A DNA stretch of 20,391 nt, taken from contig JALTVH010000114.1 of assembly GCA_027049085.1 (NCBI GenBank), forward strand, positions 1 through 20,391. Direction: 5' to 3'. Within the stretch, counting starts at the first letter, position 1; each line of letters begins with the position of its first letter. Below, piece by piece: positions 14,492-20,391 of this stretch. The notes under the pieces are model-generated. The model was not told the DNA's origin. It did not search any database and worked only from the letters and a program-made list of their open reading frames with translations. The translations under genes and the position numbers were made by a program. This DNA is from Aquificaceae bacterium (GTDB lineage: Bacteria; Aquificota; Aquificia; Aquificales; Aquificaceae).

Positions 14492-14842
14492 ATGGAACTT
14501 CAGTTACTGGTAGTCCTGATTATCGCCTTTCTTGTGCTTGGTCCTGAACGCATGATGGATCTGGCAGTAAAGCTCGGTGAGATGATGAGGAAGATTAGAG
14601 AAATGTGGGATGAGATCCGGGTACAGTCCTACATGGAGGAGATAAATAAAAAGGTCATGGAGGAAGAGACTGTTGAACTTGACGAGAGGACTGTTGATGA
14701 GACAGAGGATGAATTTGAGGAGGAGGGCGATTATACTGAATCACTGACGGAGGAAAAAAGGGAAAATGAGCACCCAGGAGCAGGATCTCCCGACGATGTC
14801 CCTCACCGAGCACCTGAGGGAACTGAGGGTAAGGCTACTTAG
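14492..14842 (+). CDS. tatB: Sec-independent translocase protein TatB (TatA/B family)
   Basis: 116 residues. One N-terminal membrane helix (LQLLVVLIIAFLVL), the hinge LGPERMMDLAVKLG, an amphipathic helix (MMRKIREMWDEIR) and a long, very acidic tail. Glu2 and the LGPE hinge are more like TatB than TatA (which usually has FGPKKLP). With TatC it forms the receptor for twin-arginine signal peptides that exports folded, often cofactor-bearing proteins. The tail overlaps tatC by 77 nt in another frame, so its composition is partly forced by the TatC N terminus. No separate tatA is in the window, so this protein could serve both roles or tatA lies elsewhere. Confidence 0.85.
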   Translation: MELQLLVVLIIAFLVLGPERMMDLAVKLGEMMRKIREMWDEIRVQSYMEEINKKVMEEETVELDERTVDETEDEFEEEGDYTESLTEEKRENEHPGAGSPDDVPHRAPEGTEGKAT

Positions 14843-15524
14843 ATCGCTGATCGCCTTTTTAATATGTTCCTTCGGTTCCTTTTACTTTGCAAGGTACGTT
14901 TTTGAATTTCTCAAGGAACCTGTAATCAAGTCATACCCGGATGTTGAACTCATTACTCTTTCACCAACAGAGCCTCTATTCATCCTTATAAAGATTTCCC
15001 TTACCGTTGGTCTGATAATTGCATCCCCCGTAATCCTTTATGAGCTCTGGCGCTTTGTTGAGCCCGCCCTATACCCTCATGAACGGAAGCTATTTATCCC
15101 CCTCCTTCTATCCTCAATCTTCTTATTTGCTCTTGGTGGTTTCTTTGCCTACTATGTCGTACTCCCTCTTGCTCTCAAGTTTCTTTTGGGTCTTGGTTTT
15201 TCACAGCTTTCGGCGACTCCCTACCTTTCGGTAAACCTTTACGTTGGATTCATTCTTAAGATGCTCATAGCCTTCGGGATAGCCTTTGAGATGCCGGTTT
15301 TCCTATATATGCTTCAGAGGGCAGGGGTTGTAAATGAACGTCAGCTTAAAAAGTTCAGAAGGTACTTCATAGTTGTCGCCTTTCTTATAGGGGCGCTTAT
15401 AGCTCCAGATGTTTCAACTCAGGCACTGATGGCGGTTCCACTCCTTCTCCTTTATGAGATATCAATAATTCTTGGCAGGCTTGCTGTAAGGAAAAAAACG
15501 AAATCTATTGAGGAGGTCCAATGA
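14766..15524 (+). CDS. tatC: Sec-independent translocase protein TatC
   Basis: 252 residues with six membrane helices. Family signatures: LTEHLRELRVRLL at the N terminus, LSPTEPLFILIKIS, and FVEPALYPHERK, in which the Glu of HER corresponds to the conserved E. coli Glu103 used to bind twin-arginine signals. TatC recognises the RR motif and organises the translocase. ATG 14766 has a GGAGG about 12 nt upstream and AAGGG nearer; an internal ATG at 14796 (MSLTEHLRELR) would give the more usual short N terminus but lacks a ribosome site. The gene begins inside tatB and its stop overlaps the next ATG (ATGA), so all three genes are probably translated in a coupled way. Confidence 0.96.
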   Translation: MSTQEQDLPTMSLTEHLRELRVRLLRSLIAFLICSFGSFYFARYVFEFLKEPVIKSYPDVELITLSPTEPLFILIKISLTVGLIIASPVILYELWRFVEPALYPHERKLFIPLLLSSIFLFALGGFFAYYVVLPLALKFLLGLGFSQLSATPYLSVNLYVGFILKMLIAFGIAFEMPVFLYMLQRAGVVNERQLKKFRRYFIVVAFLIGALIAPDVSTQALMAVPLLLLYEISIILGRLAVRKKTKSIEEVQ

Positions 15525-16537
15525 AGTACAGAGAATTTCAAGGATTAAGGCTTTCTGAGATCGGGATAGGTACCTATCTTGGAGACCTTGATGATGACAC
15601 CGACATGAGATACAGGGAAACCATAAGGCTCGGTGTTGAGATGGGAGTAAATGTTATAGACACAGCTATAAACTACAGGTATATGAAGAGCGAGAGGGTA
15701 ATAGGGGACCTTTTAGAGTCGGGCGAGGTGAATAGAGAAAATGTGTTCATTTCTACGAAGGGAGGATACATTCCCTTTGACGCGGATGATACTAAGGATC
15801 CAAAAGAGTTCTTTGAAGATAACTTTCTGAAACCGGGTCTTGTTGATACCAATGAGATGACACCCCAGGGTCACTATCTCGGTAAAAGATTCCTGAAATG
15901 GTGTTTTGAGAAGAGCCTTGAGAACCTCAAAACTGACTACATTGATGTTTATTTTGTCCATAACCCTGAGGAACAGCTCCTTTTCTGTGAAAAGGAAGAT
16001 TTTTACAGGAAGCTCAGGGAGGCCTTTGAGCTATTAGAGGACTTAGTCGCCCAGGAAAAGCTCCGCTACTACGGACTTGCCACCTGGAACGGTTTCAGGG
16101 TCTCTCCCTCTGCAAGGCAGTACCTTAACCTTAGGGAAATTTATGAGATAGCACAAGAGGTTTCAGGGGGCGATAATCACTTTCGCTTTATCCAGCTTCC
16201 CTACAACCTTGGGATGCATGAGGCTTTCAGCCTTAAGAACCAGTCCTGCAGGGGAACTTTTTTATCAACTCTTAAGTGTGCAGAAGAGCTCGGTATCTAT
16301 GTTTACACAAGTGCCAGTATATACCAGGGGCAGGTTATCGGAAGGGTTCCTGAAAAGATAAAGGAGTTCTTTGGGCTTGAGAAAGATGTACACGTTGCTC
16401 TGCAATTTGTAAGAAGCACGCCGGGCGTTGGCACTGCCCTTGTGGGAATGAGCAGGACCGACCATCTCAGGGAAAACCTGGAAGCTCTAAGCGTTGAGCC
16501 AGTAAGGGAAGATAAATTTTTAACGTTATTCAAATAA
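15521..16537 (+). CDS. Aldo/keto reductase family protein
   Basis: 338 residues, a cytoplasmic TIM-barrel NAD(P)H oxidoreductase. The catalytic tetrad of the family is readable: Asp in NVIDTAINY, Tyr in NYRYMKSERVIG, Lys in ISTKGGY and His in VYFVHNPEEQ. The C-terminal nucleotide-binding part (QFVRSTPGVGTALVGMSRTDHLRENLEAL) is typical. The substrate cannot be told. It carries a long insertion after the Lys strand (residues ~80-125). The ATG overlaps the tatC stop; the AGGAGG just upstream is a good ribosome site. Co-transcription with tat genes may be simple genome compaction rather than shared function. Confidence 0.92.
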   Translation: MKYREFQGLRLSEIGIGTYLGDLDDDTDMRYRETIRLGVEMGVNVIDTAINYRYMKSERVIGDLLESGEVNRENVFISTKGGYIPFDADDTKDPKEFFEDNFLKPGLVDTNEMTPQGHYLGKRFLKWCFEKSLENLKTDYIDVYFVHNPEEQLLFCEKEDFYRKLREAFELLEDLVAQEKLRYYGLATWNGFRVSPSARQYLNLREIYEIAQEVSGGDNHFRFIQLPYNLGMHEAFSLKNQSCRGTFLSTLKCAEELGIYVYTSASIYQGQVIGRVPEKIKEFFGLEKDVHVALQFVRSTPGVGTALVGMSRTDHLRENLEALSVEPVREDKFLTLFK

Positions 16538-16538
16538 C

Positions 16539-16555
16539 TTTCAGGACAACTGATA
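16539..16555. promoter_or_regulatory. Candidate operator copy 1, TTTCAG-N5-CTGATA
   Basis: First of two similar 17-bp inverted repeats (TTTCAG-N5-CTGA-A type) in the short gap before dnaA; one mismatch in the right arm. Starts 2 nt after the upstream stop codon. Confidence 0.4.
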
Positions 16556-16593
16556 TGTGATTGATACCTTGGTCTCTTTGGGATAGGGTACCC

Positions 16594-16610
16594 TTTCAGC
16601 GATCCTGAAA
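16594..16610. promoter_or_regulatory. Candidate operator copy 2, TTTCAG-N5-CTGAAA
   Basis: Perfect 6-5-6 inverted repeat ending 12 bp before the dnaA ATG, exactly 55 bp (about five helical turns) from copy 1. Same-face spacing of two like sites suggests a regulator of dnaA. Not a DnaA box. Confidence 0.45.
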
Positions 16611-16622
16611 ATTAGATCTGCA

Positions 16623-17858
16623 ATGGGGGGAGCAACGATCAATAAATTCCTCACTCTCGCAGAAATGAGGGACCGAAGGATCTTAACCCTTCTGAGATAC
16701 TTCACCCTTGAGGAAAGCTCTGACAAACTGGTACTGAAAACTTCCGATCCCCATCACTGTGAGTCATTAAAAAAGTTGATTGTTGAAAAGCTGGGAGAGA
16801 TCAGCGGGCAGGTTATGGTCGTTCTTGAAGGAGAAAGCAAAAATGGATCCTCAATGGAAGAGAAAGAGCGAGTCAATATCCCTAACGGCCTCAATTTGCG
16901 TTATTCCTTCACAAATTTCGTTGTTGGAGATGGAAATAGAACCGCTTATCAGGTTGCTCTTGATGTAGCCAAAGGACCAGGCAAGATGTACAACCCTTTC
17001 TTCCTTTATGGTCAGGTTGGACTTGGTAAGACCCATCTCCTTCAAGCAATTGGGAATTACTGCCATGACAGAGGGCTTAATGTCATGTATGCATCGGCTA
17101 ATGACTTTTCCGAGGAGATGGTTGAGGCAATCAAAAGGGGGAAGATAAGGGAATTCAGGAACCGTTATAGGGCTATGGATGTATTGATCGTTGATGATAT
17201 TCAGTTTCTTTCTGGAAAAACAAGGACCCAGATAGAATTCTTCAATATTTTTAATCACATGTATTTGAATGAAAAACAGATAGTACTTGCCTCCGACAGA
17301 CATCCCAGGGAATTGAAAGATGTTTCAGATAGATTAATAAGCAGGTTTGAAGGTGGAATTATCGTTGAAATAGAACTTGATAGAGATACCAAAATTGAAA
17401 TAATTCGTCAGAAATTGAGAGACCTTAATTTGACCCTGGGCGAAGATTCGGTAGAGGAACTTGCGAGGACAACCAAAGACAATGTCAGGGAAATTGAAGG
17501 GCTTTTGAGGTTTATAAAAGTATCTGGGAAGGTAGAGTTAAGAGCTTTACCCTCTGGTGATTCTCATTTTGACGGAATTATGGAAATTGTTTCAACTCAT
17601 TTTGGCGTTGAGAAGTGCGACCTTGTTAACAGAGGTGGATCACGGCGTTTGAACAGGGCACGCCATGTTGCAATGTATCTTTGCAGGAAGCTTACCGACG
17701 CCTCGTTAATAGAAATAGCCAGAGGTTTCGGGAGGAAGGATCACTCAACGGTTATTTACGGTATAAAGAGGGTTGAAAGAGAAAGGGAAAGGGACAGGAA
17801 GTTCAGGCTAATGCTGGACTTCCTTGAGGAAAAGGCGCTGGAAAGGTTAAAGGGTTAA
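16623..17858 (+). CDS. dnaA: Chromosomal replication initiator DnaA
   Basis: 411 residues, shorter than the usual 440-470. Domain I (residues ~1-70) is present but divergent: the end pattern is there (DKLVLKTSDPHHCESLKKLI) while the early Trp-rich part is not. Domain II is a short linker (~70-92). Domain III is a complete AAA+ ATPase: Walker A GQVGLGKTH at 130-138, Walker B VLIVDDIQFL at 187-196, sensor 1 ASDRHP, arginine finger in LISRFEGG (Arg241), sensor 2 REIEGLL. Domain IV has the DnaA-box-binding helix-turn-helix with the signature FGRKDHSTV (369-377). It opens the origin when bound to ATP. ATG 16623 is the only ordinary start near the domain; a G-run lies inside the first codons rather than before it, so the true start is uncertain. 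No dnaN neighbour and no cluster of DnaA boxes is present. Confidence 0.95.
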   Translation: MGGATINKFLTLAEMRDRRILTLLRYFTLEESSDKLVLKTSDPHHCESLKKLIVEKLGEISGQVMVVLEGESKNGSSMEEKERVNIPNGLNLRYSFTNFVVGDGNRTAYQVALDVAKGPGKMYNPFFLYGQVGLGKTHLLQAIGNYCHDRGLNVMYASANDFSEEMVEAIKRGKIREFRNRYRAMDVLIVDDIQFLSGKTRTQIEFFNIFNHMYLNEKQIVLASDRHPRELKDVSDRLISRFEGGIIVEIELDRDTKIEIIRQKLRDLNLTLGEDSVEELARTTKDNVREIEGLLRFIKVSGKVELRALPSGDSHFDGIMEIVSTHFGVEKCDLVNRGGSRRLNRARHVAMYLCRKLTDASLIEIARGFGRKDHSTVIYGIKRVERERERDRKFRLMLDFLEEKALERLKG

Positions 17859-17879
17859 TCCATATCCTCCTTTTCCAGC
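17837..17879. repeat. Inverted repeat centred on the shared dnaA/fbp stop codons
   Basis: GCTGGAAAGG (17837-17846) pairs with CCTTTTCCAGC (17869-17879), ten pairs with one bulged T. The middle of the repeat falls at 17858, where the two convergent stop codons overlap. Transcripts from either side would fold into the same kind of hairpin. There is no U-run, so it is not a classical intrinsic terminator, but it could stall polymerase or protect 3' ends. Confidence 0.45.
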
Positions 17880-19000
17880 ACCTGATCCTTATCCAGCTTT
17901 TCAACCTCAAGGTCATAAAACCTTCCGTCAAGTTTCTTGAGTATCTTGGGAAGAGTTGTGTATTCCATCTCCTCTGCGGGAAGTCTGTGGGGTTCAAAGA
18001 TGCCCTGGCGTCTAAGTATGTCAGCCATCTCCTGGGCTGTTTGCCTGGCTTTATCAAAGGCGGGATCCCTGAAGAGATCTGTTGGACCCACCAGCTTACC
18101 TTCAGAAACCTGGTAACCGCCCGCTATGACCCTTGGGGGTCCATCAAACCTTGAGGGTCTTGCATCTTCAAAAGAAACGGGCATAAGCGGTCCGTTATGG
18201 GAGCCCCTCATCCATCCCTCAACTATCCATGGTCTTGCGAAGGGTTCAAGGACTTCTCCAACAGCAGGGAAACCGCTCTGGGCTCTGACGATCATGACCG
18301 GGTCGTCCTTTCCAACATACTGGCCTGCCATAAGCGAAAGCCTCTGGGTTGATGCGGTAGCTGCTATCTCACCGTCGTAGTTGCGGTAAACGTTCTTAAC
18401 CACATATTTGCCCACAGAACCTATAAGGGCAAGGAGATCGTAAGTCTCGGAAGGCGTATTCAGCTTTACGGCTTTGCCTGTGTAGACGTCAAGAACCTCA
18501 AAGGAAAAACCGTCATGCATTTTTGGATCGATGACAAGCCCGGCGGTATTCATAGGGTCAGCGAACATTTCGTAGAGAGGGAGGTTCCAGGCGCTGGGGG
18601 ATGTTTTGTCGGCAAAGAAGACAAGAACTGGTTCCGAGGGCCTTTCCTCAAACTCCATTTCAGCTACACCGGGTCCGAGGCCCTTGATGTTTCCACTGAA
18701 GGCATCGGTAAGGAGATCCTGACCCGCACCGTAAAGCTTGAGCTTCTTGGCGACATCCGTCCCCCTTTCAAAGGCATCCCATGCAATTTTGTGAACGATC
18801 TCACTGTCCACACCATGCTGGTGGGTCATCACTATGGCTATGTCATCACCGCAGGTAAGAATATCGGTGTCAATAAGGTTCCCCTTCTGCTTTTCCTGTT
18901 CTACAAATTCCTTTACTGTTTGAACCACCTCCGGGTGAGTGTCTGAGTGACCTACGTATCCCCCTATGTCAGCCTTTATCACGCTGAAGGTTATCTTCAT
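17855..19000 (-). CDS. fbp: Fructose-1,6-bisphosphate aldolase/phosphatase (FBPA/P, archaeal type)
   Basis: 381 residues, usual length. This bifunctional enzyme joins dihydroxyacetone phosphate and glyceraldehyde 3-phosphate and then removes a phosphate to give fructose 6-phosphate, making gluconeogenesis one-way. It is found in archaea and deep-branching thermophilic bacteria. Signatures: GGYVGHSDTHP, TCGDDIAIVMTHQHG, GPGVAEMEFEERPSEP, ADKTSPSAWNLPLYEMFADP and the catalytic loop QYVGKDDPV with the Schiff-base Lys231 and Tyr228, in the same Y-x-x-K spacing as the Sulfolobus enzyme. Metal-binding Asp residues are intact. A strong AAAGGAGG lies 8 nt before the ATG. The stop TAA overlaps that of dnaA on the opposite strand (shared TTAA). 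Confidence 0.96.
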   Translation of the reverse strand: MKITFSVIKADIGGYVGHSDTHPEVVQTVKEFVEQEKQKGNLIDTDILTCGDDIAIVMTHQHGVDSEIVHKIAWDAFERGTDVAKKLKLYGAGQDLLTDAFSGNIKGLGPGVAEMEFEERPSEPVLVFFADKTSPSAWNLPLYEMFADPMNTAGLVIDPKMHDGFSFEVLDVYTGKAVKLNTPSETYDLLALIGSVGKYVVKNVYRNYDGEIAATASTQRLSLMAGQYVGKDDPVMIVRAQSGFPAVGEVLEPFARPWIVEGWMRGSHNGPLMPVSFEDARPSRFDGPPRVIAGGYQVSEGKLVGPTDLFRDPAFDKARQTAQEMADILRRQGIFEPHRLPAEEMEYTTLPKILKKLDGRFYDLEVEKLDKDQVLEKEDMD

Positions 19001-19039
19001 GACAGGAACCTCCTTTTTCTCCTATTGAATTTACAATGA

Positions 19040-19048
19040 ATTATAGCA
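19040..19048 (-). promoter_or_regulatory. Extended -10 promoter (TGCTATAAT) for fbp
   Basis: On the minus strand TG-C-TATAAT is a perfect extended -10 element, which can work without a -35 box. Transcription would begin near 19033, giving a ~33-nt leader that contains the AAAGGAGG ribosome site at 19009-19016. The element sits directly before the permease ATG at 19050 on the other strand. Confidence 0.6.
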
Positions 19049-19049
19049 C

Positions 19050-20027
19050 ATGGGGTTTGGGGTAAAGTTCGCTCTAACCATTCTGGCAATTTTATTTACA
19101 TTAAGCGTCCTTGCTGACTTCATCGCACCATACCCCTATGACCTTCAGAATCGGAAGGCTCCCTATCACCCACCCACAAAGGTTCATGTCTTTGAAGATG
19201 GAAATCTTGCATACCCCCACATTCATCGCTACAGCCTTGTAGACCCTCTCTTCAAGGTTTACAGGGAAGATAGATCTGTAAAATGCAGGCTCAAGTTCTT
19301 TACTCTTACAGATCACGGTTTTAAACTTATCGGAGTTGAGGAGCCTTGCAGGCTTTATCTCCTTGGGGGTGATAAGCTCGGGAGAGACGTCTTTTCAAGA
19401 CTCCTGTACGGATCAAGGTACTCCCTTGGAGTTGGAATAATTGGGACTATTGTCACTTTCCTGATAGGTGCTGTAGCTGGGGGTATTTCGGGTTACTTTG
19501 GAGGCAGGGTAGACGCCCTAATGATGCGGCTTGTTGAGATCCTCATGTCTATACCGACTTTTTACCTCCTCCTGTCACTTAGGGCAGTTTTTCCCCTTGA
19601 GATGACGAGCGGACAGATCTTCCTGATGATCGTTTTCATTCTCTCTTTCTTGGGGTGGGCCGGACTTGCGAGGGTTGTCAGGGGCATGGTGCTCTCTATA
19701 AGAGAAAAGGAGTATGTCCTTGCTGCAAGGACTTACGGTGCAGGCACGTTCAGGATCCTCAGAAAACATGTTTTGCCAAACACTTACTACTACCTCATAG
19801 TTTCGGCGACCCTTTCTATCCCTGCTTACATAATTGGTGAGGCGGCGCTGTCGTTACTGGGTCTTGGCATTCAGGAGCCGGAGCCAAGCTGGGGGAATAT
19901 GCTCTCCGAAGTTAGGAGTATCAACGTACTCTCCTCACACCCATGGCTCCTAACACCGGGCGTCATGATCTTTCTAACTATCCTTGCCTTCAACATCCTG
20001 GGTGACAATCTTCTAAGGAAGAGATGA
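19050..20027 (+). CDS. Opp/Dpp-type ABC transporter permease (OppC/DppC family)
   Basis: 325 residues, an inner-membrane permease for peptide or nickel-type uptake systems. One helix at the N terminus (VKFALTILAILFTLSVLADF), then a ~95-residue external stretch that includes PYHPPTKVHVF and ends in LLGGDKLGRDVFSRLLYGSRYSL, the family signature, then five helices. The ATPase contact (EAA) motif is EYVLAARTYGAGTFRILRKHVLPN, and the C-terminal LGLGIQEPEPSWGNML is typical of OppC. The partner OppB-type permease, the binding protein and the ATPases are not in the window. The ATG has no ribosome site and only 49 bp separate it from fbp; TACAAT at 19032-19037 could be its -10. Its stop overlaps the next ATG. 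Confidence 0.92.
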   Translation: MGFGVKFALTILAILFTLSVLADFIAPYPYDLQNRKAPYHPPTKVHVFEDGNLAYPHIHRYSLVDPLFKVYREDRSVKCRLKFFTLTDHGFKLIGVEEPCRLYLLGGDKLGRDVFSRLLYGSRYSLGVGIIGTIVTFLIGAVAGGISGYFGGRVDALMMRLVEILMSIPTFYLLLSLRAVFPLEMTSGQIFLMIVFILSFLGWAGLARVVRGMVLSIREKEYVLAARTYGAGTFRILRKHVLPNTYYYLIVSATLSIPAYIIGEAALSLLGLGIQEPEPSWGNMLSEVRSINVLSSHPWLLTPGVMIFLTILAFNILGDNLLRKR

Positions 20028-20391
20028 AGGTCAGGATTAGAAGGTCAGGAACAATATTTATAGGCGTTACGCTCTTCATGGGGATCGCAGCAGCAAACAC
20101 GGGAAACAACCTGATCTATGTGATAGTGTCCGCAATGCTCTCTGTGATGCTGGCCTCTGGTGTTGCGTCGATAATAAATATCCGTAAACTCCGGCTCAGG
20201 GCGGTGCCACCCCCGGAGGTTTATGCCGGAAAGAGGTCATGGGTAAGACTCATTATCCACAGGGACATTACTCTTCCTTCCTTTCTCCTAAGAGTGAACT
20301 GTGGAGAGGGTGAGGCCTTCGTGCCCCTTGTTTGGAAAACGCCGGCAGAGGTGGAGGTTCCTGTGACCTTCCCTGAGCGCGGTATGGTGGA
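20024..20391 (+). CDS. DUF58 domain protein, N-terminal part (3' cut by window end)
   Basis: ATG at 20024 overlaps the permease stop (ATGA), and the frame stays open to the window end, giving about 122 residues. The start has two hydrophobic segments around the motif NTGNNLIYVIVSAMLS, characteristic of DUF58 proteins, followed by a strand-rich region (RLRAVPPPEVYAGKRSWVRL). DUF58 proteins usually sit beside MoxR ATPases and transglutaminase-like proteins and have a VWA-like domain further on, which is not visible here. Function unknown. Confidence 0.72.
   Translation, partial: MKVRIRRSGTIFIGVTLFMGIAAANTGNNLIYVIVSAMLSVMLASGVASIINIRKLRLRAVPPPEVYAGKRSWVRLIIHRDITLPSFLLRVNCGEGEAFVPLVWKTPAEVEVPVTFPERGMV

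Noticed and set aside
16541..16726. 61-residue minus-strand ORF in the gap before dnaA, with a protein-like C-terminal part (VPYPKETKVSITYQLS)
   Set aside because: Its first half is antisense to the dnaA N terminus, no ribosome site or family match is recognised, and the gap is better explained by the inverted repeats. A gene remnant cannot be fully excluded.
18515..18946. 143-residue plus-strand ORF opposite fbp, and a 150-residue minus-strand ORF opposite dnaA (16851-17303)
   Set aside because: Both are antisense to well-conserved genes and have no recognisable domain.
20253..20261. Perfect DnaA box TTATCCACA
   Set aside because: Single copy inside the DUF58 coding sequence, with no cluster, so chance is likely; it does not mark an origin.

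Overview
The window looks like a compact, fast-packed chromosome segment of a thermophilic, probably chemolithoautotrophic bacterium of Aquificota type. The reasons are indirect: an archaeal-type fructose-bisphosphate aldolase/phosphatase, a SucD-family protein that resembles the citryl-CoA synthetase small subunit of the reductive TCA cycle, a short DnaA, a D-lactate dehydrogenase of the kind known from Aquifex, heavy AGG/AGA and ATA codon use, and almost no intergenic space. The phylum is an inference; no rRNA is present to confirm it.

Layout. 1-5320 (+): a five-gene, end-overlapping operon of comM (5' end cut off), a polyprenyl glycosylphosphotransferase, a VanZ-like membrane protein, a ComEC-type metallo-beta-lactamase and the ComEC membrane channel core. 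The last two are the two halves of ComEC, encoded separately and in reverse order; the channel half has no ordinary start codon. 5322-8111 (-): glnE, which runs towards comEC with a 1-nt gap. 8128-10806 (+): pyrG, a tRNA-Thr(CGT) whose first ten bases are the last ten bases of pyrG, and a D-lactate dehydrogenase-like gene. 10807-11046 is an AT-rich control region with a consensus promoter and repeated TGTAATACAT sites ahead of a ribbon-helix-helix regulator (11047-11352).

11357-14267 (-): kamA, a YihY/RNase BN-family membrane protein and the SucD/CcsB-like gene, read in that order. 14268-14491 is a divergent control region with a GC-rich structured element, a tetraproline mini-ORF that overlaps the kamA start, and two palindromes. 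14492-16537 (+): tatB, tatC and an aldo/keto reductase, overlapping. 16623-17858 (+): dnaA, preceded by two similar inverted repeats. 17855-19000 (-): the aldolase/phosphatase, sharing its stop codon bases with dnaA. 19050-20391 (+): an Opp/Dpp-type permease and the start of a DUF58 protein, cut by the window end.

How genes work together: ComM, the separate nuclease-type beta-lactamase and the ComEC channel form a DNA-uptake/recombination set; TatB/TatC export folded proteins; GlnE and PyrG concern glutamine use; the aldolase/phosphatase and the SucD/CcsB-like protein fit autotrophic carbon flow. Convergent gene ends lie within -4 to +4 nt of each other and I see no classical intrinsic terminator. 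Two start codons lie only 8-10 nt after perfect TATAAT boxes, suggesting leaderless or nearly leaderless mRNAs. All assignments are from reading the sequence and from remembered family motifs; no database search was run.
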